From an uncultured Ruminococcus sp. (GTDB lineage: Bacteria > Bacillota > Clostridia > Oscillospirales > Acutalibacteraceae): 11,207 nt of DNA. Location of the stretch: assembly GCA_945632055.1 (NCBI GenBank), contig CALZCU010000007.1:1-11207 (forward strand), given 5' to 3'. Below are positions 1 through 6,627 of this stretch, in pieces (position 1 is the stretch's first letter; each line of letters begins with the position of its first letter). The notes under the pieces are model-generated. The model made no database searches, was not told where the DNA came from, and saw only the letters and a program-made list of their open reading frames with translations. The translations under genes and the position numbers were made by a program.

Positions 1-4
1 GAGG

Positions 5-155
5 TATATGCGGTAGGCTGCGGTTCCGAAGCAGATAACGGTGATTTTATCGGTATCTGCTCGGGTAATTGAGAATTCGGTGAGAATCCGAAGCAACAGT
101 CATTACTGTATTTGGCAAATATTTTGCCATAAGTCAGATCGCATCCCGCAGTCTT
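5..155 (+). promoter_or_regulatory. Cobalamin (B12) riboswitch, shortened variant
   Basis: This 5' leader RNA element should bind a cobalamin and control the operon that follows. The best-conserved B12-box element, GGTGAGAATCC, is at 79-89, followed by an ACTGT element at 104-108 and AAGTCAGA at 131-138, all in canonical order. A GGTTCC element at 22-27 fits the usual GGTGCC junction, and GGGTAAT at 63-69 fits GGGAA. Supporting helices are TGCGG 9-13 with CCGCA 146-150 (likely P1), AGCAGATA 30-37 with TATCTGCT 54-61, and TGGCAAA 113-119 with TTTGCCA 123-129. The usual CCC-rich segment before ACTGT is replaced by CAACAGTCATT, and the peripheral arms are very short, so this is a divergent member. 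The driving promoter must lie left of the window. The operon's content (transcobalamin-like domains and an ECF importer) independently supports a corrinoid ligand. Confidence 0.86.
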
Positions 156-200
156 GGTTTTGCAATCTCGGACAAAGGAGAAAAGCAGCCGCAAAAATAT

Positions 201-220
201 TCCTCCCGTTTTCGGGAGGA
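201..220 (+). other. GC-rich hairpin in riboswitch expression platform
   Basis: TCCTCCCG (201-208) and CGGGAGGA (213-220) form a perfect 8-bp stem closed by a TTTT loop. No U-tract follows directly, so it is not a terminator by itself. It lies between the aptamer and the terminator hairpin. Its strands can also pair with the later GGAGGG (244-249) and CCCTCC (262-267) segments, so it could take part in the riboswitch's alternative folds. The switching role is inference. Confidence 0.6.
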
Positions 221-228
221 GATTTGGT

Positions 229-261
229 GTGCTTTCCTTTATCGGAGGGCACTTTTTCTTT
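229..261 (+). terminator. Riboswitch-controlled intrinsic terminator
   Basis: GTGCTTTCC (229-237) pairs with GGAGGGCAC (244-252), with two G-U pairs and a six-base loop, and is followed at once by TTTTTCTTT (253-261). This is a rho-independent terminator shape inside the leader, 31 bases before the first start codon. A competing hairpin is possible between GGAGGG (244-249) and CCCTCC (262-267), which would break the terminator stem. The simplest reading is that B12 binding to the upstream aptamer favours termination. The direction of control is inferred from other transport operons under B12 riboswitches. Confidence 0.65.
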
Positions 262-291
262 CCCTCCAACATATAGTGAAAGGTGATTAAA

Positions 292-2157
292 ATGAAAAAA
301 CAAATCAGAAATCAAATCAAAAAACTGACATCGCTAATCCTAGCAGCTGTAATGCTTTCAACGCTGTTTTCCGTATCGGTCAGCGTTAATGCGGCAGAAT
401 CAGGCAAGGTGAGAGTAACAGTCAAAAATGAGGTTTATTCGGTTGCAGACGGAGCAGTCTGGGACGGAACTCTGCTTGACGAGTGGGTGAGCATTGATGA
501 GTCATCAACAATGCTGAGCATATTTGTTTCCGCACTCGACAGTAAGGGCTATACTCAGACGGGTGCAGAAAGCGGTTATGTCACTGAAATCAACGGACTT
601 GAAGCAGGTATGGCAGGCTATATGAGCGGCTGGATGTGTACGCTGAACGATTGGTTTCCTAACGGAAGCTGTTCCGATTTCACCGTTGCAAACGGCAATC
701 TTGAAAGCGGAGATGAAATCAGCTTTATTTATTCAAATGCTTGGGGTGCAGATATCGGAAGTCTTTGGGACAGCAACGATACATCGCTCGCTTCGCTCAA
801 TATAGATAAAGGTGTGTTAGCACCCGAATTTTCTTCATCTGAAAAGGAATATACTCTTACGCTTGACAGCGAAAGCGTTGTTAATGTCACTCCGTCAGCC
901 GTTAACAAGAATTTTCAGGTAAGAACCTACAAAAATGAATACACACCTGCCGTTAACGGCTCTGAATACAAGCGGTCAGAAGCAATAAAGATTAATGACG
1001 GAGATAAGCTCATTGTGGCTGTCGGCGACCCTGCTTGGCAGTCAATGAACACAAGCGAGGGTGCAAGTGTTTATACAATTAATATAAAGGTCAGCAATCC
1101 TGTTGCAGACGCTTTTAACAGCACAGCCGATTATCTGCTCTCACTCGGTATTCCGTCCTTCGGAAACGAATGGAGAGTATTGGGACTTGCAAGGTCGGGA
1201 AAAACCGACAGTGAATTTGCAGACGGCTGTTATTCAAACATAGTTTCATATGTAAAGGAAAAAGGAAGTGCAAAGCTCAGCTCATCAAAATCCACCGAAA
1301 ATTCAAGGGTAATTATTGCACTTTCAGCAATAGGAAAGGCTTCAACCGACGTTGAGGGATACAACCTCCTTGAGCCGCTTGCCGATTTCAGCTATGTGAC
1401 AAAGCAGGGACTTAACGGAGCTGTTTTTGCTCTCATTGCGCTTGATACATACAAATATGAAATTCCCTTAGTAGATGAGGGTGCTGAGCAGACCACGAGG
1501 GAGAAGCTGATTGATTATATTCTTAAAAATCAGCTTGAAAACGGCGGCTGGACATTCTTTGGAAGCACAGCAGACCCCGATATGACAGGAATGGCTGTTC
1601 AGGCTCTTGCTCCTTATTATAAAACAAATGAAGATGTTAAGACCGCTGTTGACAAGGCTCTTGAGGTTATGTCAGCATCACAGCAGGACAACGGAGGTTT
1701 TGCTTCTTGGGGAACAGTTAGCGTTGAAAGTTGTGCGCAGATGCTTACGGCTATGACAAGCCTTGGAATAAATCCCGATACCGACGAGCGTTTCATCAAA
1801 AACGGAAATACAGTTGTTGACGCAATTATGGAATTTGCAGTTCAAAACGGTTTTGCACATACGGTCGGCGGCTCATATAATCAGATGGCAACCGAGCAGG
1901 CATATTACGCTCTTACTTCGTATTTCAGACTTAAAGACGGCAAAACCACTCTCTACGATATGACCGATGTCAATAAGCTGATTTACGATATAAACGGTGA
2001 CGGAAAGTTCAACATCGTAGACTGCACAACGATTCAGAAGTATATCGCAGGCTGTATTACACTCACTTACGAACAGAAAGAGAAAGCAGACTGCAACAAA
2101 GACGGAGTTGTCAGCATAAAAGATGTTACAATGCTGCAGAAAATTCTCGCTGAATAA
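292..2157 (+). CDS. Secreted transcobalamin-like DUF4430/alpha-barrel protein with C-terminal type I dockerin
   Basis: This is a 621-residue exported protein, probably a corrinoid-binding surface protein. The ATG at 292 is preferred over the in-frame GTG at 283 because AAAGGTGA (279-286) sits at ribosome-site distance and the signal peptide then begins MKKQIRN. Layout: signal peptide 1-34/35 (cleavage near SVNA-A); DUF4430/transcobalamin C-terminal-like domain about 38-155, with the hallmark SGW...FPNGSC around W114 and a terminal DEISFIYS strand; cadherin-like beta-sandwich about 166-270; alpha-alpha barrel about 271-560 with prenyltransferase/squalene-oxidase-type repeats (NGGW at 417-420, NGGF near 467); dockerin from about 563, with calcium-loop repeats starting at D566 (DINGDG) and D600 (DCNKDG). 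Intrinsic factor and transcobalamin also pair an alpha-barrel with a beta domain, but in the opposite order. It is the first gene behind a B12 riboswitch and lies 14 bases before the next DUF4430 gene. Domain calls are from motif recognition; corrinoid binding is inferred. Confidence 0.85.
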   Translation: MKKQIRNQIKKLTSLILAAVMLSTLFSVSVSVNAAESGKVRVTVKNEVYSVADGAVWDGTLLDEWVSIDESSTMLSIFVSALDSKGYTQTGAESGYVTEINGLEAGMAGYMSGWMCTLNDWFPNGSCSDFTVANGNLESGDEISFIYSNAWGADIGSLWDSNDTSLASLNIDKGVLAPEFSSSEKEYTLTLDSESVVNVTPSAVNKNFQVRTYKNEYTPAVNGSEYKRSEAIKINDGDKLIVAVGDPAWQSMNTSEGASVYTINIKVSNPVADAFNSTADYLLSLGIPSFGNEWRVLGLARSGKTDSEFADGCYSNIVSYVKEKGSAKLSSSKSTENSRVIIALSAIGKASTDVEGYNLLEPLADFSYVTKQGLNGAVFALIALDTYKYEIPLVDEGAEQTTREKLIDYILKNQLENGGWTFFGSTADPDMTGMAVQALAPYYKTNEDVKTAVDKALEVMSASQQDNGGFASWGTVSVESCAQMLTAMTSLGINPDTDERFIKNGNTVVDAIMEFAVQNGFAHTVGGSYNQMATEQAYYALTSYFRLKDGKTTLYDMTDVNKLIYDINGDGKFNIVDCTTIQKYIAGCITLTYEQKEKADCNKDGVVSIKDVTMLQKILAE

Positions 2158-2171
2158 TTTTAATTTTGTTT

Positions 2172-3032
2172 ATGAAAAATTTTGTTAAAAAATATAAATA
2201 CATTATAATTGCCATAGTCTGTGCGGCGGCAATACTCACAGGCGCATTTTTTGCAGGGGAGAGCTTTGATGAAAAAAGGCCTGACTTGATAAGCCTGTCA
2301 ACTACCGATACCGTTACAGAAGAAAAGGAAACAAATCCTTTGCAGACTGAATCATCTTCTGTGATCAAAACAGAAAAGCAGGAAAAAGAAACAGTCGGAA
2401 AGACAGAAAATCAGCCTTCAACAACCGCTTCAACTGCTTCGCAGAGCAAATCGGAGCAATGCTCTGCTTCAAAGCAGTCTGAAAGCAAGCCTTCGTTATT
2501 GTCCTCAAAGCCTGCCCAGACATCGGACAGCGGCAAAAAGGACAAATATCAGACCGAGGAAATTCCGCAGGGCAAGCCAAAGCCTGTTGAACCGCAGGAG
2601 CAGGAGATAAAGGATAATACTCTAAAGTGCACATTCTCGATTTCCTGCGCAACCGTTCTTAATAATATGGATAGTCTTGACAGCGGCAAAAGGGAGATAA
2701 TCCCCGATGACGGCTGGATTTTAAAGCCTGTTACCGTAACCTTTAACGAGGGTGAGTCGGTGTTTTATGTGCTTCAAAGGGTGTGCAGAGAAAACAAAAT
2801 ACACCTCGAATTTTCATTAACCCCGATTTATAATTCAGCCTATATCGAGGGAATAAACAATCTCTACGAATTTGACTGCGGCAGTCTTTCAGGCTGGACA
2901 TATTCGGTGAACGGCTGGTTCCCGAACTACGGCTGTTCAAGGTATGAAATCAAAAACGGAGACACAGTAAATTGGCATTACACCTGCAATCTCGGCGAAG
3001 ATGTGGGCGGAAATAACGGATTCGGTGAGTAA
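2172..3032 (+). CDS. Membrane-anchored DUF4430 (transcobalamin C-like) protein with low-complexity stalk
   Basis: The protein has 286 residues from the ATG at 2172; a TTG two codons upstream is less likely. No clear ribosome site is visible, and the 14-base gap after the previous stop suggests translational coupling. The N-terminus (MKNFVKKYKY) has a basic stretch and then a hydrophobic helix at about 10-30. I see no lipobox or clean signal-peptidase site, so it is probably a signal anchor. Residues about 35-150 are a hydrophilic Ser/Thr/Gln/Lys/Glu-rich stalk. Residues about 153-286 are a DUF4430 domain, with the signature SGWTYSVNGWFPNYGC at 240-255 and a final strand NGDTVNWHYT. The signature closely parallels SGWMCTLNDWFPNGSC in the previous gene. 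Several cysteines (C153, C158, and those in FDCGS, YGCS, YTCN) might form disulfides. Placed next to ECF genes under a B12 riboswitch, it could present corrinoid to the importer. That role is inferred. Confidence 0.82.
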   Translation: MKNFVKKYKYIIIAIVCAAAILTGAFFAGESFDEKRPDLISLSTTDTVTEEKETNPLQTESSSVIKTEKQEKETVGKTENQPSTTASTASQSKSEQCSASKQSESKPSLLSSKPAQTSDSGKKDKYQTEEIPQGKPKPVEPQEQEIKDNTLKCTFSISCATVLNNMDSLDSGKREIIPDDGWILKPVTVTFNEGESVFYVLQRVCRENKIHLEFSLTPIYNSAYIEGINNLYEFDCGSLSGWTYSVNGWFPNYGCSRYEIKNGDTVNWHYTCNLGEDVGGNNGFGE

Positions 3033-3033
3033 G

Positions 3034-3924
3034 ATGTCAGACGCTTTTTCAAAACTCAATCCTGTTGTCAGCTTTGTTTATTTTGCATTTGTGCTTGTCT
3101 TTTCAATGTTCATAATGAACCCTGTCTGCCTTGCGCTGTCGCTTGTCTGCTCATTTGCAAACGCACTGTACCTCAACGGTATCAGGGCAGTCAGACTCAG
3201 CCTGAAATTTCTTTTGCCGATGATGCTCCTTGTCGCCCTGATAAATCCCGTTTTCAATCATCAGGGAGTTACAATTCTCGGCTACTTCCCTTGGGGAAAT
3301 CCGCTGACGCTTGAGTCAGTCGTCTACGGCATTGCTTCAGCGGCTATGCTTGCATCTGTAGTGCTGTGGCTTTCGGTGTTCAACAGCGTAATGACCTCAG
3401 ATAAGTTTGTCTGGCTATTCGGCAGAATCATTCCCTCGCTCAGCCTTATGCTTTCAATGGCACTCCGCTTTGTGCCAAAGCTTTCACAGCAGTTTAAGGC
3501 TGTAAGAAATGCTCAGAAATGTATCGGCAGGGATATTTCGGACGGCTCATTAATTCGCAGAATAAACAACGGAGTCAGGATAGTATCAATAATAATATCA
3601 TGGTCGATGGAAAATGCAGTGGAAACAGCTGACTCAATGAAAAGCCGAGGCTACGGACTAAAGGGCAGAACCTCATATTCAATTTTCAGATTTGACAGGC
3701 GTGATTTTGCTGTGCTTTCAGCCGTAATACTGCTCGGTGCGGCAGTTGTCGTCTTGTTAATTACAGGAGCGGCAGGCTTTGACTATTTTCCGTCAATCAG
3801 GGGAAATGTGACTGATTTGCTGTCTGTTTCGGTGTTTGTCTGCTGCGGTGCAATTATGCTGATACCGATAATTCTTAATGTAAGGGAGGGGCTGAAATGG
3901 AAGCGTTTAAGGTCAGCAATCTGA
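3034..3924 (+). CDS. ecfT: ECF transporter transmembrane (T) component
   Basis: This is the 296-residue integral membrane subunit that couples ATP hydrolysis by the EcfA domains to movement of the substrate-binding S component. I chose the ATG at 3034 because it follows the previous stop by one base (TAAGATG) and gives the family-typical start MSDAFSKLNPVVSFVYF. In-frame ATG 3001 and GTG 3025 lie inside the upstream gene. The hydrophobic pattern gives helices near 12-55, 60-80, 95-125 and two C-terminal helices. The cytosolic coupling region carries VRNAQKCIGRD and the EcfT signature ETADSMKSRGYG, which includes the S/A-R-G coupling motif. Its end overlaps the next gene by 28 bases. The adjacent ATPase/S fusion makes a dedicated (group I-like) rather than shared ECF module likely. 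Confidence 0.92.
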   Translation: MSDAFSKLNPVVSFVYFAFVLVFSMFIMNPVCLALSLVCSFANALYLNGIRAVRLSLKFLLPMMLLVALINPVFNHQGVTILGYFPWGNPLTLESVVYGIASAAMLASVVLWLSVFNSVMTSDKFVWLFGRIIPSLSLMLSMALRFVPKLSQQFKAVRNAQKCIGRDISDGSLIRRINNGVRIVSIIISWSMENAVETADSMKSRGYGLKGRTSYSIFRFDRRDFAVLSAVILLGAAVVVLLITGAAGFDYFPSIRGNVTDLLSVSVFVCCGAIMLIPIILNVREGLKWKRLRSAI

Positions 3925-6560
3925 CATTTTGCTATCCCGAAGCAGAGGAAAATGTACTGAAAAATATCAGCTTTTCCGTAAACAGCGGAGAATTTATCAC
4001 GCTTTGCGGTCCCTCAGGCTGTGGAAAAAGCACTCTGCTCCGCCATCTGAAGCCTGTTCTTGCACCGTACGGAGTGAAAAGCGGTGAAATTCTTTTTGAA
4101 AATCAGAATATTTCAGCTCTTTCTCAATATGATATGAGCCAAAAAATCGGTTTCGTTATGCAGTCGGCGGAAAATCAGCTTGTGACCGACAAGGTGTGGC
4201 ACGAGCTTGCCTTTGGCCTTGAAAGTTTCGGCTATGATAATTCGGTGATACGCAGGAGAGTAGCGGAAACGGCAGGATTTTTCGGCATTGAGGACATAAT
4301 CGACAGGAGCGTTGCACAGCTTTCCGGCGGTCAGAAGCAGATAATAAATCTCGCTTCAATTATGGCAATGCAGCCGTCAGTGCTTATTCTTGACGAGCCG
4401 ACAAGTCAGCTTGATCCGATTGCGGCTTCCGAATTTCTTGCCTGCGTTTCAAAAATCAACCGTGAGCTTGGCACAACGGTAATCATCACAGAGCACAGGC
4501 TTGATGAAATCCTTTCGCTCAGCGACAGGGTGCTTGTGCTTGAAAACGGAGAGGTCGTTTCCTTTGATACTCCCGTCAACACAGGAAGAAACCTCAAAGA
4601 AATAAACAGCGCAAGCTTTCTTTCACTCCCTGCGCCGATGCGTATCTGGGATAAGGCAGACGGCAATGCTCCCTGTCCCGTAACCGTTGCGCAGGGCAGA
4701 CTATGGCTTGAAAAATTTGCTGACGCACACAAATTGTATCCGCTGTACGATGAGGAAATTCCTGCTCACAGTGATAAAATGGCGGTCGAGCTTGATGAAA
4801 TTTGGTTTCGCTATGAAAAAGACTATCCCGATGTACTCAAAGGTTTGTCATTAAAGGTGTACGGCGGAGAATTTGTCGCAATTCTCGGCGGCAACGGAGC
4901 AGGAAAGTCAACAATGCTCTCAACGATTTGCGGAGTCAATTCACCGTACAGGGGAGAGGTCAGGCTTTTCGGGCAGAGTACGGCAAAAACACCTTGTTCA
5001 AAACTTCCGAGAGTAGCATTGCTTGTGCAGAATCCGCAGACGCTCTTTGTAAAAAAGACTGTTGCCGAGGATTTGGAGGAGGTTTTCAGCGGAGCAAAAA
5101 TTACAACTCAGGAAAAGGAAAAACTTATCGGCTCGGCTGTGTCGCTTTGCAGACTTGAAAATCTGCTCCAAAGACACCCCTATGACCTTTCGGGAGGCGA
5201 ACAGCAAAGGGCGGCTCTTGCAAAGGTGCTTCTCACAAAGCCGCAGATTCTCCTGCTTGACGAACCTACAAAGGGACTTGACGCTGAATTTAAAATCGAA
5301 TTTGCCGAAATTATCAGCACTCTTACTGCTTCGGGCGTGACCGTCATAATGGTCAGTCACGATGTTGAGTTTTGCGCAAAATATCCCCACCGCTGTGTGA
5401 TGCTGTTTAACGGCGAGGTTGTATCTCAGGCTTCGCCGAGGGAGTTTTTTTCCTCAAATTCATTCTATTCAACAAGCTCAAACAGGCTTTCAAAGGGAAT
5501 TATTGAGAACGCAGTCACCGCCGAAGATGTAATATACTGCTGTACGGGCAGAAAAGAGCAAAGACCTCCCAAAACGCATACCGATATGTTTGAATATAAT
5601 TCCGAGGATTTTATAAAAACAGGAAAAAAGGAGCTTAAACGGCTTCCAATGTGGAAAAAACTGCTCGGTGCTTTTTCTGCAGTATTGCTTATTTTTGCAA
5701 TTGCAATTAACCTCGATTACATCAGCTTTTTAAAAAGTGATTCTCTGCCGCAGTGGGCGGATTATCTTATTGTGGCTGTGCCTGTTGCCCTGCTTATGCT
5801 CTCCTTTGGCTCAAAATCAAAAAGAGAGCTTAGTGAGTTAAGGACTGACGGCAGAAAACGGAAAATCCCCAAACGAACGCTTGTGTCGGCAGTTATGATT
5901 TTGCTTGCAGTTCCGCTTACAATTTTTATCGGCGTAACATACCTTGAAGATAAAAAGTACCTTTTTATTTCACTGCTTGTAATGCTCGAATGTATGCTGC
6001 CGTTTTTCCTGATTTTTGAGGGCAGAAAGCCGCAGGCGAGGGAGCTTGTCATAATTGCAGTCCTATGTGCCATTGCAGTTGTCGGCAGAATGGCATTTTA
6101 CTTTTTGCCGCAGTTCAAGCCTGTGATTGCGCTTGTGATAATATCGGGAGTAGCTTTTGGCGGCGAAAGCGGCTTCCTTGTCGGCTCAATGACAATGCTG
6201 TTGTCAAATATGATGTTTCAGCAGGGACCTTGGACGCCGTGGCAGATGTTTGCAACGGGAATAATCGGCTTCCTTGCAGGGGTGTTGTTCAGAAAAGGAC
6301 TTCTCTGCCGAAGCAGAATATCCCTGTGCATTTTCGGCTTTGTTACGACTGTGGCAGTTTACGGAGTGATTATGAACATCTCAACTGCCGTAACTTATCA
6401 CGCAGTATTAAACCTTGAAACAATTACTGCCTATCTTGCGCTCGGTTTTCCGTTTGACATCGTTCACGGACTGTCAACCGTTGTGTTTTTATTTTTCGGA
6501 GCAGAGCCTATGCTTGAAAAGCTCGACAGGATAAAGACAAAATACGGCTTGCTTTCGTAA
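3897..6560 (+). CDS. EcfA-EcfA-S fusion: two ECF ATPase domains plus membrane substrate-binding component
   Basis: An 887-residue fusion, probably the energising and substrate-binding parts of a corrinoid importer. The ATG at 3897 follows a strong GGGAGGGG ribosome site. ABC domain 1 (about 3-240) has Walker A GPSGCGKST at 38-46, signature LSGGQKQ from 142, Walker B ending D166-E167, and ITEHR. ABC domain 2 (about 295-520) has Walker A GGNGAGKST at 331-339, signature LSGGEQQ at 431-437, Walker B ending D455-E456, and VSHD. Both sites look catalytically intact. After a linker come four predicted membrane helices (about 585-707) and then a region of about 715-887 with five or six hydrophobic segments resembling an ECF S component (VAFGGESGFLVGS, then WTPWQMFATGIIGFLAG). 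Fused EcfA pairs and B12-linked S components (CbrT, CblT types) are known. The substrate here is inferred from the riboswitch and the DUF4430 neighbours. The extra four helices are unusual. Confidence 0.9.
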   Translation: MEAFKVSNLTFCYPEAEENVLKNISFSVNSGEFITLCGPSGCGKSTLLRHLKPVLAPYGVKSGEILFENQNISALSQYDMSQKIGFVMQSAENQLVTDKVWHELAFGLESFGYDNSVIRRRVAETAGFFGIEDIIDRSVAQLSGGQKQIINLASIMAMQPSVLILDEPTSQLDPIAASEFLACVSKINRELGTTVIITEHRLDEILSLSDRVLVLENGEVVSFDTPVNTGRNLKEINSASFLSLPAPMRIWDKADGNAPCPVTVAQGRLWLEKFADAHKLYPLYDEEIPAHSDKMAVELDEIWFRYEKDYPDVLKGLSLKVYGGEFVAILGGNGAGKSTMLSTICGVNSPYRGEVRLFGQSTAKTPCSKLPRVALLVQNPQTLFVKKTVAEDLEEVFSGAKITTQEKEKLIGSAVSLCRLENLLQRHPYDLSGGEQQRAALAKVLLTKPQILLLDEPTKGLDAEFKIEFAEIISTLTASGVTVIMVSHDVEFCAKYPHRCVMLFNGEVVSQASPREFFSSNSFYSTSSNRLSKGIIENAVTAEDVIYCCTGRKEQRPPKTHTDMFEYNSEDFIKTGKKELKRLPMWKKLLGAFSAVLLIFAIAINLDYISFLKSDSLPQWADYLIVAVPVALLMLSFGSKSKRELSELRTDGRKRKIPKRTLVSAVMILLAVPLTIFIGVTYLEDKKYLFISLLVMLECMLPFFLIFEGRKPQARELVIIAVLCAIAVVGRMAFYFLPQFKPVIALVIISGVAFGGESGFLVGSMTMLLSNMMFQQGPWTPWQMFATGIIGFLAGVLFRKGLLCRSRISLCIFGFVTTVAVYGVIMNISTAVTYHAVLNLETITAYLALGFPFDIVHGLSTVVFLFFGAEPMLEKLDRIKTKYGLLS

Positions 6561-6574
6561 GCATATGCAACAAG

Positions 6575-6603
6575 TTGAATAAAGGCTGAATGTGTGATAG
6601 AAT
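6575..6603 (+). promoter_or_regulatory. Extended -10 promoter for the ClC gene
   Basis: TTGAAT (6575-6580), a 17-base spacer and TAGAAT (6598-6603) form a good sigma-A type promoter. TG at 6595-6596 gives the extended -10 form TGnTAGAAT. The predicted start is near 6610, leaving a leader of under 20 bases before the TTG start at 6628. This uncouples the ClC gene from the B12 operon. No U-tract terminator was found after 6560, so some read-through from the operon is possible. Confidence 0.65.
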
Positions 6604-6627
6604 ATAAGCGAAAACGAGGCGGTACAC

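Noticed and set aside
41..286. An 81-codon open frame over the leader
   Set aside because: It runs through the riboswitch and terminator hairpins, has no ribosome site, and its protein shows no recognisable feature.
5762..6073. A 103-codon reverse-strand frame
   Set aside because: It lies wholly inside the ATPase/S fusion gene, whose reading frame has clear membrane-helix and motif structure. It is a shadow frame, as are the other reverse-strand frames in this window.
6561..6627. A fluoride riboswitch or terminator in the gap before the ClC gene
   Set aside because: The gap has only a GCATATGC palindrome and a short GCTT/AAGC pairing at the stop codon, without a U-tract. No fluoride riboswitch core can be laid out in the short leader.
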